Shown: positions 1-6,183, numbered from the stretch's first letter. The stretch: 9,148 nucleotides of DNA from Oscillospiraceae bacterium (GCA_014796735.1 JAAVIG010000084.1:1-9148); one strand, 5' to 3'. Numbers and translations: made by a program. Notes: generated by a model not told the origin, from the letters alone.

Positions 1-194
1 AGTTGGACGTCGAAGAGGACAAGGTTACAATGGACGCCGTTATTCAGGATGACTTGGGTGCGGACAGCCTTGACATCGTTGATCTCGTTATGAGCTTCGA
101 GGAAGAGTTTGACATCGAGATCCCCGACGATCAGGTTGAGAACATCAAGACCGTAGGCGATATTGTTAAGTATATTGAAGAAAATGTGGATTAA
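1..194 (+). CDS. acpP: Acyl carrier protein, 3' part (5' end outside window)
   Basis: This is the C-terminal 63 residues of an acyl carrier protein, the small acidic carrier that holds growing fatty acyl chains on a 4'-phosphopantetheine arm during type II fatty acid synthesis in the cytoplasm. The diagnostic GADSLD motif is present; its serine (codon 66-68) is the attachment site. It is followed by the usual acidic helix II (VDLVMSFEEEFDIEIPDD) and the closing TVGDIVKYIEENVD helix. A full ACP is about 75 residues, so roughly 12-15 N-terminal residues lie upstream of the window. The TTG at position 3 is an internal leucine codon, not a start. The gene ends in TAA and is followed by a repeat and then a terminator, so it is likely the last gene of its transcript. 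Identification is secure; it could be a specialised paralogue because its fab neighbours are not visible. Confidence 0.93.
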   Translation, partial: LDVEEDKVTMDAVIQDDLGADSLDIVDLVMSFEEEFDIEIPDDQVENIKTVGDIVKYIEENVD

Positions 195-200
195 ATTTTT

Positions 201-294
201 ATACCAATCCCTTTTGAACTGACGTAATATCCACAGGTCAAAAAGATTGCACCCGAAACACTGATCCCACAGCTTTAAAAGGGATTAGTATTAG
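201..294 (+). repeat. Palindromic repeat, copy 1 (with 36-base internal insertion)
   Basis: The ends are inverted repeats: ATACCAATCCCTTTT at 201-215 matches AAAAGGGATTAGTAT at 277-291 with one difference. The sequence 201-236 plus 273-294 matches the reverse complement of copy 2 (375-430) nearly base for base. Relative to copy 2 there is an extra segment at about 237-272, bounded by two CCACAG hexamers (231-236 and 267-272, period 36). It begins 7 bases after the acpP stop codon, before that gene's terminator. It resembles a small non-autonomous palindromic element (MITE/REP-like); that class assignment is inference. Confidence 0.75.
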
Positions 295-310
295 TATCCG
301 CATGAAAAAT

Positions 311-341
311 AAAGAGCTGTCCTTTGCGGCGGCTCTTTTTT
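311..341 (+). terminator. Intrinsic terminator of the acpP transcript
   Basis: AAAGAGC at 311-317 pairs with GCTCTTT, and the stem continues inward through U-G, G-C, U-G and C-G pairs to a six-base loop (CTTTGC), giving about 11 pairs. The right arm runs into a T tract ending near 341. It lies 117 bases after the acpP stop, between the two repeat copies, so the acpP message would carry copy 1 in its 3' untranslated region. Confidence 0.82.
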
Positions 342-374
342 ATATATGTCCATACCTTGACCGACAAGGATATA

Positions 375-430
375 ATACTAATCCCTTTTTAAACTGTGGG
401 TATTACGTCAGTTTAAGAAGGGATTGGTAT
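375..430 (-). repeat. Palindromic repeat, copy 2 (compact form)
   Basis: This 56-base unit is an almost perfect hairpin: arm 375-396 pairs with arm 409-430 over 22 positions with two differences, both of which would be G-U pairs in RNA. The 12-base loop contains TGGGTATTACGT. Ends are ATACTAATCCC and GGGATTGGTAT. It lies in opposite orientation to copy 1, 80 bases away, and the match to copy 1 continues a few bases beyond the apparent end (GGATA at 368-372 against TATCC at 295-299). Confidence 0.8.
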
Positions 431-517
431 AAGCTTTGTTAAAAAGCCTGTCGTTATTATGCACAGAATATTACCTTTATTTTTGGTTACAATTTCGTTT
501 ACAATGGCGAAAAAGTC

Positions 518-546
518 TTGATTTTCAGTTGTGTTTATGGTAAAAT
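518..546 (+). promoter_or_regulatory. Sigma-A-type promoter for the GGDEF-EAL gene
   Basis: TTGATT (518-523), a 17-base spacer, then TAAAAT (541-546) preceded by TGG, an extended -10. Transcription would start near 553, giving a leader of about 45 bases before the start codon at 597. There is no obvious operator. Confidence 0.65.
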
Positions 547-596
547 TAATGCAAGGAAAAGTGTAATACTATATATTTTTAAAAAGGAACTCTGCT

Positions 597-2789
597 ATGG
601 AAATTGCATTAATAATTTTATCGGCACTGCTTCTGATCGCACTTGCCGTGTCCGTTATCGTTGCGTGGCTTGCTTTATCAAGCGTGAAAGCGGAAAGGCT
701 TCGTTTTGACGAGCTGTCTGAGAGTGTTTTTGATTATAAAATGGAATGGACGGAGGATCTTTCCGAGCTTAAATTCGGGAAAAACCTTGAAAAGCTGTTG
801 TTCAGCTGCGGCATCACACCTGACAAAAATTATATCCGAAGCGTGTTCGGTACCGATATAGAAAGAGCGGAGGGCGGTGTTTCCCTTTGCGTGAACGCGG
901 TGAAAAAAAGCGGAGTTATATCCGAATATTTTTCGGCGGGCGGCTTAAGCGGACTTATCCATTGGAAAAGCATTTCTTTGGCACTGTCAGACGGAAGGAT
1001 AAAGGTGTATTCTTTAGGCAGAGATATAACCGATGAGATCCTTTTAAGAAAGGCGAACGATCAGTTAAGACAGCAGCTTTTAGAGGAGTTCGAGAATATA
1101 AAAACAGCCACCTCCAACGCCGACGCGGGAATATTCTCCTTGGTGACAGAGGGCAGCTCGGTTTACATAAAGACCTCGGCGCGCATATGCGCTTTGCTTG
1201 GCTTTGAAAATACCGATACTATTTATCTGGATCAGTTTTTGTCGCTGGTCAAAAAAGAAGATATACTTGACGTGCAGCGGCAGTTCAATCTCTTTCTTTC
1301 GGGAACAAACGACTCTCTTTTTGCCGAGGTTTCCGTTAAAACGATCACGGGCGTTTATCATACCTACACGATCGAGTGCAAGTATAACCCGGGCGCCGTT
1401 GATTACAGGTATTTGCGCTCCGGAATGATGTTTGACACCACGGTCAGCCGCCTGAACCGCGAGGAAGCCTTTAAGGACAGCCAAAGAGACACCATAACGG
1501 GACTTTACAACCGCAACGGCTTTATGATAGAGGGCGAAGAATATTTGTCTGAAAACAAGGATAAAGCGGGCAATATAGTGCTTGTCTGCATACAGGTCGT
1601 AAGACTGCGCAAAATCTCCATGCTGTTCGGCATAGAGGTATCGGACACGCTTTCAAGGCTGTACGCGGAAACTCTTGAAAGAATCACGGGCGACCATGCG
1701 GTAGTGGGTAAGGTAGGCGTTGAGGATTACGCCCTTATGTTTGAGTGCGGCAAGGAGGAAGATGTCGAGAACCTGTTGAAAAAGATCGGCATTGTGGTTG
1801 AAAATTACTGTAACAACGAGACATTGCCCGCGGTGTTAAAGGAACAGTCAAGCTTTATTGCCGGCGCGTGCTTTTACGACGGTACGGATGACATTTCCGC
1901 TCTTTACAATAAAGCCAGTGTGACGCTTTTCAGCGGAGCAAGAAAGCCCGGCAGGATATGCTGCTTCTACGATATGAAGATCGAAAAGGCGGTAAGCGGA
2001 CGGGATATTGTGGAGCATGAGATCGGCGAGGCGTTAAAGTTAGGTGAGCTGGAGTTGTACTATCAGCCAAAGATAAGCATAAAAACAGGCGAGATCGTGG
2101 GAGCGGAAGCTCTTATGAGGTGGAACCATAAAACGCAGGGTCTTATAATGCCCAACGAGTTTATACATGTTGCTGAGGAAATGGGCATTATAACAAAGAT
2201 AGACGAATGGGGCATGTTACAGGCGTGCATACAGAATAAGATGTGGCAGGAAAAGGGCTATGACCCCATTAAAATAAGCGTCAATATGTCGCAGGCGCAG
2301 CTGTATCAGACCGACGTTGTGGCTTCGGTAAAGAACGCGCTGGCGGAATCGGGAATCGACCCGAGCTGCCTTGAGGTGGAGCTTACCGAAACAATGGCAA
2401 TGATAGATATTGACCGAACCGTAAGTATTTTAAATTCCTTGAAGGATCTGGGCGTGTCTATTTCGATGGACGACTTCGGAACGGGATATTCCTCTCTGTC
2501 CTCTCTTAAGATACTTCCCATAGACCTGCTGAAAATCGACAGAAGCCTTGTTTACGATATTGAGACCAACTACACCGCAAGACAGATAACCAAAGCCATT
2601 GTGGATATGGGTAAGGCAATGGATCTTACCATATTGGCGGAGGGCGTTGAGACCGAGAAGCAGAAGGAACTTCTGAGAGAGCTTGGCTGCGATATTGTTC
2701 AGGGCTACCTGTACAGTAAGCCTCAGCCCGCGGCGGTGATCGAGAGAATGTTCCTTATTCCCGCAATGGAAAATAAAAAAAGCCGCTGA
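597..2789 (+). CDS. Membrane-anchored PAS-GGDEF(degenerate)-EAL c-di-GMP phosphodiesterase
   Basis: A 730-residue signalling protein predicted to hydrolyse the second messenger c-di-GMP. Residues 3-28 form one hydrophobic membrane anchor. Residues about 40-150 and 165-300 look like two PAS-type sensor regions joined by a helical stretch (LLRKANDQLRQQLLEE). The GGDEF domain starts at DTITGLYNRNGF but its signature reads GVEDY (374-378), so cyclase activity is unlikely. The EAL domain is intact: EAL at 504-506, Asn563, the ELTET motif at 595-599, DDFGTGYSS from 625, Lys646, Glu682 in EGVET and Gln702. These correspond to the metal-binding and catalytic residues known in active EAL enzymes. The ATG at 597 has AAGGA 8 bases upstream and a promoter at 518-546; the kinase gene follows after 23 bases. 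The PAS calls rest on position and style only. The degenerate GGDEF may bind GTP or act allosterically, as described for some family members. Confidence 0.9.
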   Translation: MEIALIILSALLLIALAVSVIVAWLALSSVKAERLRFDELSESVFDYKMEWTEDLSELKFGKNLEKLLFSCGITPDKNYIRSVFGTDIERAEGGVSLCVNAVKKSGVISEYFSAGGLSGLIHWKSISLALSDGRIKVYSLGRDITDEILLRKANDQLRQQLLEEFENIKTATSNADAGIFSLVTEGSSVYIKTSARICALLGFENTDTIYLDQFLSLVKKEDILDVQRQFNLFLSGTNDSLFAEVSVKTITGVYHTYTIECKYNPGAVDYRYLRSGMMFDTTVSRLNREEAFKDSQRDTITGLYNRNGFMIEGEEYLSENKDKAGNIVLVCIQVVRLRKISMLFGIEVSDTLSRLYAETLERITGDHAVVGKVGVEDYALMFECGKEEDVENLLKKIGIVVENYCNNETLPAVLKEQSSFIAGACFYDGTDDISALYNKASVTLFSGARKPGRICCFYDMKIEKAVSGRDIVEHEIGEALKLGELELYYQPKISIKTGEIVGAEALMRWNHKTQGLIMPNEFIHVAEEMGIITKIDEWGMLQACIQNKMWQEKGYDPIKISVNMSQAQLYQTDVVASVKNALAESGIDPSCLEVELTETMAMIDIDRTVSILNSLKDLGVSISMDDFGTGYSSLSSLKILPIDLLKIDRSLVYDIETNYTARQITKAIVDMGKAMDLTILAEGVETEKQKELLRELGCDIVQGYLYSKPQPAAVIERMFLIPAMENKKSR

Positions 2790-2812
2790 AGGCTTGGCAA
2801 AGGGAAATTAGT

Positions 2813-3670
2813 ATGATAAACAAAAATCAGCACAGAGTAGCGGCTATTCACGATCTGTCGGGCTTCGGACGCTGCTCGCTGGCGGTGATAATACCCGTTC
2901 TGAGCAGCATGGGCATACAGTGCTGCCCCGTGCCCACCGCCGTTTTATCCACTCATACGGGCGGCTTTGAGGACATAGTCATAAAGGACTTGACGGATTA
3001 TATAAGCCCCGCTCTTTCGCAGTACAAAAAGCTGGGCATTGAATTTGACGCTGTGTACAGCGGCTTTTTGGCGTCGGCGGAGCAGATCGATCACTGTCTT
3101 GAATTTTTCTCGGCCTACAAGGACGGCCTTAAGATAGTAGACCCCGTAATGGGGGATCACGGAAAGCCCTACCGCACTTATACCTCCGAGCTGTGCAAGC
3201 GTATGGGGGAATTGGTGGACGTGGCGGACGTGATCACGCCCAATCTGACCGAAGCGGCAATTTTGCTTGGGGAGCTGTACCCCGTGGAATTGACGGCGGG
3301 ACTTGTGAAAAGTTGGCTTGCAAGGCTTTGTGAAAGGGTCAGGATAGCGGTCATAACGGGTGTGCCTCTTACGGAGGGCGTTATAGCAAACGTCGGCTGT
3401 GACAAAGAGCATGGCGGCTTCTGGCGGGTAGACTGCGATTACGTTCCCGCAAGCTATCCCGGCACGGGGGATATTTTCGCAAGCGTATTAACAGGAAGCC
3501 TCCTTCTGGGCGACAGTCTTCCTATCGCAATGGACAGAGCTACCGCCTTTACGCAAATTGCCATAAAAAATACTTACAGCTACGGTATGGAGCCGAGAAA
3601 CGGGGTCTTATTCGAGCCGTCGCTGAGCAGACTTAACGATAACGCGCCTTGCAGTTTTAAAAGGCTGTAA
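2813..3670 (+). CDS. Pyridoxal/pyridoxamine kinase
   Basis: A 285-residue ribokinase-fold vitamin B6 kinase that uses ATP to phosphorylate the 5' hydroxyl of pyridoxal, pyridoxamine or pyridoxine in the cytoplasmic salvage route to pyridoxal phosphate. Visible family features are PVPTAVLSTHTGGF near residues 40-52 (substrate pocket), DPVMGDHGKPY, the VITPNLTEAAILLG segment, and the PGTGD anion hole with its catalytic aspartate at residue 220. Length matches the PdxY/PdxK family (about 285). The ATG at 2813 is preceded by AAAGGGAAA at good spacing. It follows the phosphodiesterase gene by 23 bases with no terminator or promoter between, so the two are probably co-transcribed. No functional link between them is established. 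The family is clear; the choice between PdxK, PdxY and the clostridial pyridoxamine kinase name is not, so no symbol is given. Confidence 0.9.
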   Translation: MINKNQHRVAAIHDLSGFGRCSLAVIIPVLSSMGIQCCPVPTAVLSTHTGGFEDIVIKDLTDYISPALSQYKKLGIEFDAVYSGFLASAEQIDHCLEFFSAYKDGLKIVDPVMGDHGKPYRTYTSELCKRMGELVDVADVITPNLTEAAILLGELYPVELTAGLVKSWLARLCERVRIAVITGVPLTEGVIANVGCDKEHGGFWRVDCDYVPASYPGTGDIFASVLTGSLLLGDSLPIAMDRATAFTQIAIKNTYSYGMEPRNGVLFEPSLSRLNDNAPCSFKRL

Positions 3671-3723
3671 ACGGATTTGCATATAAAAAAGCAGTGCTAT
3701 GAGGCGGTATACATTAAAATTTG

Positions 3724-3776
3724 ATAATTTTTGCAAGTGGTGTTTTATAAAACTTGCAAAAATTATTATTTTTTTT
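3724..3776 (+). terminator. Intrinsic terminator after the pyridoxal kinase gene
   Basis: A perfect 15-base inverted repeat (ATAATTTTTGCAAGT at 3724-3738 and its complement at 3752-3766) encloses a 13-base loop and is followed by eight consecutive T at 3769-3776. It lies 53 bases after the stop codon at 3670. The stem is AT-rich, so it may be a modest terminator. Its arms share the TGCAAG word with the dyad at 3804-3829, so it could also be a protein-binding site. Confidence 0.7.
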
Positions 3777-3803
3777 AGTAAGATGTATTTATTTTTTACA
3801 AAA

Positions 3804-3829
3804 TGCAAGTTTTGTATATAAAACTTGCA
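3804..3829. promoter_or_regulatory. TGCAAG dyad upstream of the amt promoter (candidate operator)
   Basis: TGCAAGTTTT (3804-3813) and its exact complement (3820-3829) flank six bases. The dyad ends 8 bases before the -35 box, centred about 56 bases upstream of the likely transcription start, a position typical of regulator sites. There is no T tract, which argues against a terminator. The protein that would bind it is unknown; it does not match the GlnR consensus TGTNAN7TNACA. Confidence 0.55.
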
Positions 3830-3837
3830 AAAAGCTA

Positions 3838-3866
3838 TTGACAAATCACAGCAAAGAGGCTATAAT
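3838..3866 (+). promoter_or_regulatory. Perfect-consensus sigma-A promoter for amt
   Basis: TTGACA (3838-3843), exactly 17 bases of spacer, and TATAAT (3861-3866) match the housekeeping consensus in every position. Transcription should begin near 3873. It lies about 100 bases upstream of the amt start codon and just ahead of a terminator-like hairpin, implying that output is limited after initiation. Confidence 0.85.
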
Positions 3867-3879
3867 ATGATTGTAGAGC

Positions 3880-3930
3880 AAAGGAGCTTTAAGTACACGG
3901 AATGTGTACTAAAGCTCCTTTATTTTTATT
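3880..3930 (+). terminator. Terminator-like hairpin at the very start of the amt transcript (candidate attenuator)
   Basis: The left arm at 3880-3898 and right arm at 3904-3921 pair over 18 positions with one bulged A and a five-base GGAAT loop. They are followed by a T-rich run (ATTTTTATT) to 3930. Only about 7 bases separate the predicted transcription start from the stem, so transcripts would end near 55 nucleotides unless terminated poorly or controlled. This fits attenuation or a short RNA product. I see no alternative antiterminator hairpin or leader peptide. Confidence 0.7.
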
Positions 3931-3974
3931 ATACAATTTGGGGCATTACCCCGCAAAGGAAAGGGCTGATTTAT

Positions 3975-5744
3975 ATGACAGCAGTAAGCTTACGCTTAAT
4001 TGCCGAGACGACCAATATAACGGAAGCGGTCAACGAGGCGTTAAGCTCAACAATTTTCGGTACAACGGGCGTTTGGTTCCTGATAGGAGCGGCGTTGGTG
4101 TTCTTTATGCAGTGCGGTTTTGCAATGGTGGAAAGCGGCTTTACAAGAGCAAAGAACGCGGGCAACATTATAATGAAGAACCTGATGGACTTCTGTATCG
4201 GCACCGTTGCATTTACACTTCTGGGCTTCGGTCTTATGTGCGGCGAGGACGCGCTGTTCGGATTAGTGGGGCTTCCCAGCTTGGGGATATTCACCGACTT
4301 TGCAAACTTCCCGTGGCATAACTTCGTGTTTAATCTTGTGTTCTGCGCTACCGCGGCTACGATAGTTTCGGGCGCAATGGCGGAAAGAACAAAGTTTTCC
4401 TCTTACTGTATCTATTCGGGCATAATAAGCCTTGTAATCTATCCCATAGAAGCGCACTGGATATGGGGCGGCGGCTGGCTGGCGCAGCTTGGCTTCGTTG
4501 ACTTTGCGGGCTCCACCGCAATACATATGGTGGGCGGTATCGCGGCACTTCTCGGCGCTAAAATCGTTGGCCCCCGTATCGGTAAATTCGGAAAGGACGG
4601 CAAGCCCAAGGCTATTTTAGGTCACTCCATGACATTGGGCGCGCTGGGCGTGTTTATACTTTGGTTCGGCTGGTACGGCTTCAACGGCGCGGCTGCGGAC
4701 AATGCCGATCATCTCGGGCAGATATTCCTTACCACCACTATCGCTCCCTCGATAGCGACCTGCGTAACTATGATGTTTACATGGATAAAGAACGGAAAGC
4801 CCGATGTTTCCATGACACTTAACGGTTCTCTTGCGGGCTTGGTTGCGGTAACAGCACCCTGCGCCGACGTTGATGTTATCGGTTCGGCTGTGATAGGCGC
4901 GGTTGCGGGTCTGCTGGTTTGCTTCGGCGTCTGGTTTCTTGATTACAAGCTTAAGATCGACGACCCCGTAGGTGCGGTCGCGGTTCACTGCTTAAACGGT
5001 ATCTGGGGTACCATAGCGGTAGGTCTGTTTGCTACGGGAAACGGACAGAACGGTATTACGGGCTTATTCTATGGCGGCGGTTTCGGGCAGCTTGGTAAAC
5101 AGCTTATCGGCTTTGTGGCGGTAGCGAGCTGGACGGCGGTCACCTGTACCTTACTGTTCCTTGTTATCAAAAAGACTATCGGTCTGCGTGTTTCAAGACA
5201 TGAGGAGGTTGTGGGTCTCGATTCCACCGAACACGGTCTTGTTTCCTCCTACGCCGACTTTATTCCCGCCATGCATGTTGAGGGGGCTGTCGATCATGAG
5301 CGCGAGGTAAACACCCTCGAAACCCCGGGTGTATCCGTTGCCATTGAGCATAAGCCCTCCGAGGCGGCTTCCGTTCCCGCGGGCGACGTTAAGATGACCA
5401 AGATAGAGATAATCACAAAGCTTGAACGGTTTGAGGCGCTCAAAACCGCTCTTGACAGTATAGGCATCACCGGTATGACGGTAACAAACACTATGGGCTG
5501 CGGAATGCAGAAGGGTTCTGCCGAATTTTACCGCGGCGTTCCAATGGAGCCGCGTCTGCTGCCTAAGGTAAAGGTTGAGGTGGTAGTGTGCAAGGTGCCT
5601 GTGGAAAAGGTGGTTGAGGCGGCTAAGAACGCGCTTTATACGGGCAGGATAGGGGACGGCAAGATCTTTGTTTACGATGTTGAGAATGTTATGAAGATAA
5701 GAACGGGCGAAGAGGGATATGACGCTCTTCAGGACAATGAATAA
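3975..5744 (+). CDS. amt: Ammonium channel with fused C-terminal PII (GlnB-type) domain
   Basis: A 589-residue fusion of an Amt channel, which conducts ammonium/ammonia across the cytoplasmic membrane, and a PII nitrogen sensor. Residues about 30-421 are the 11-helix Amt core: the FAGSTAIHMVGG signature with pore His184, the second pore His338 in DPVGAVAVH, WFGWYGFNGA, and the usual tail GLDSTEHG from 414. Residues about 422-473 are a linker. Residues 474-589 are a full PII domain (MTKIEIITKLE..., LPKVKVEVVV, GRIGDGKIFVYDV, KIRTGEE). Aligned with E. coli GlnB without gaps, Gln39 and Lys58 are kept but position 51 is Met (residue 524) rather than the uridylylated Tyr; position 38 is Met, usually Arg. 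In other bacteria free PII trimers plug Amt trimers; here the plug is tethered. I chose ATG 3975 because AAAGGAAAGG lies just upstream and the channel homology begins soon after; the frame is open to 3825 but crosses the promoter. Confidence 0.93.
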   Translation: MTAVSLRLIAETTNITEAVNEALSSTIFGTTGVWFLIGAALVFFMQCGFAMVESGFTRAKNAGNIIMKNLMDFCIGTVAFTLLGFGLMCGEDALFGLVGLPSLGIFTDFANFPWHNFVFNLVFCATAATIVSGAMAERTKFSSYCIYSGIISLVIYPIEAHWIWGGGWLAQLGFVDFAGSTAIHMVGGIAALLGAKIVGPRIGKFGKDGKPKAILGHSMTLGALGVFILWFGWYGFNGAAADNADHLGQIFLTTTIAPSIATCVTMMFTWIKNGKPDVSMTLNGSLAGLVAVTAPCADVDVIGSAVIGAVAGLLVCFGVWFLDYKLKIDDPVGAVAVHCLNGIWGTIAVGLFATGNGQNGITGLFYGGGFGQLGKQLIGFVAVASWTAVTCTLLFLVIKKTIGLRVSRHEEVVGLDSTEHGLVSSYADFIPAMHVEGAVDHEREVNTLETPGVSVAIEHKPSEAASVPAGDVKMTKIEIITKLERFEALKTALDSIGITGMTVTNTMGCGMQKGSAEFYRGVPMEPRLLPKVKVEVVVCKVPVEKVVEAAKNALYTGRIGDGKIFVYDVENVMKIRTGEEGYDALQDNE

Positions 5745-5779
5745 GCTTTGCGTGTTTTTGTGATACTCTCCTATAAAAG

Positions 5780-5835
5780 GGTCGGGCCGGCAGACCTGAC
5801 CGATAAAAGGCGGCTGCTTTCGGGCAGCCGCTTTG
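5780..5835 (+). terminator. Tandem hairpins, probable amt terminator
   Basis: Two stems follow the amt stop codon: GGTCGGG (5780-5786) with CCTGACC (5795-5801), including one G-U pair, and GCGGCTGC (5810-5817) with GCAGCCGC (5824-5831) around a TTTCGG loop. The T tract after the second stem is poor (TTTGCTTG), so termination may be incomplete. Confidence 0.5.
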
Positions 5836-5901
5836 CTTGCCGTAAAAGAATAAGATTTTTTCGGAATAGTGTTATTGATAGATTATGATAAAATAAAAAA
5901 T

Positions 5902-5930
5902 TTGCATTTTTTGGAATTTTATGATATAAT
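5902..5930 (+). promoter_or_regulatory. Upstream lysC promoter (P1)
   Basis: TTGCAT (5902-5907), 17 bases, then TATAAT (5925-5930) with an extended -10 (TGA directly before it). Transcription would start near 5937 and run through the 159-base element before reaching the aspartokinase start codon, giving a leader of about 350 bases. Confidence 0.65.
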
Positions 5931-5965
5931 AACCTCAGACTACGGAAAGAGGAAGATATTATTTT

Positions 5966-6124
5966 ATACTAATTCTCGATTAAAATAAGACAAAGCCGGC
6001 GGGCGGGGCGTTTCTGATCAAGTAAGTCCCGACGCAGGAATATGCGGATATTTCAAGTCGGGCTGACGCGGAGCAGGAACGCCCCGGTCGCCCAATTTGT
6101 CTGATTTTTATTGAGATTTAGTAT
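5966..6124. repeat. 159-base GC-rich inverted-repeat element in the lysC leader
   Basis: The ends are inverted: ATACTAA at 5966-5972 and TTAGTAT at 6118-6124. Complementarity continues inward imperfectly, including GACAAA (5989-5994) with TTTGTC (6096-6101) and a strong 12-pair stem, 6005-6016 with 6074-6085, containing one wobble. Inside is another nested hairpin: AGTCCCGAC (6025-6033) with GTCGGGCT (6057-6064), then GGAATAT/ATATTTC around a GCGG loop (6037-6054). The core is much more GC-rich than its surroundings. It has no coding frame. It reads as a MITE-like element able to form a long folded RNA. A cis-regulatory or free RNA is the alternative. Confidence 0.7.
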
Positions 6125-6183
6125 TAATGTCTGAGAACATTTTATCGATTCAGAGGAATCGTTCGCTTTGCTCACTCTTTTTA

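Larger units (their letters stand above)
195..596. other. 402-base gene-free region
   Basis: I see no convincing gene here. It holds two inverted copies of a palindromic repeat (201-294 and 375-430), an intrinsic terminator between them (311-341), and a promoter (518-546) for the downstream phosphodiesterase. The stretch 431-517 is AT-rich with no structure I can support. Confidence 0.8.
3671..3974. other. 304-base regulatory gap before amt
   Basis: There is no gene here. In order it holds a terminator with TGCAAG-type arms, a second TGCAAG dyad, a perfect consensus promoter, a terminator-like leader hairpin, a small GGGG/CCCC hairpin at 3940-3952, and the ribosome binding site of amt. An open frame extends upstream from amt to 3825, but it would start above the promoter and is not expected to be translated. 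Confidence 0.8.

Noticed and set aside
3..5. TTG at position 3 as the start of the acyl carrier protein
   Set aside because: ACP proteins carry about 12-15 further residues before this point and there is no room to see a ribosome binding site; it is an internal leucine.
2945..3412. Long reverse-strand open frame inside the pyridoxal kinase gene
   Set aside because: It is an antisense shadow of a clearly identified gene; similar antisense frames in amt and lysC were dismissed for the same reason.
3880..3952. ANTAR two-hairpin antitermination site before amt
   Set aside because: The known motif needs two small hairpins with six-base loops having A first and G fourth; here the loops have five bases (GGAAT, CATTA).
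3825..3974. Upstream extension of the amt reading frame with a start near 3825
   Set aside because: It would begin above the consensus promoter and run through the terminator-like hairpin. The ATG at 3975 has a ribosome binding site and fits the channel's N-terminus.
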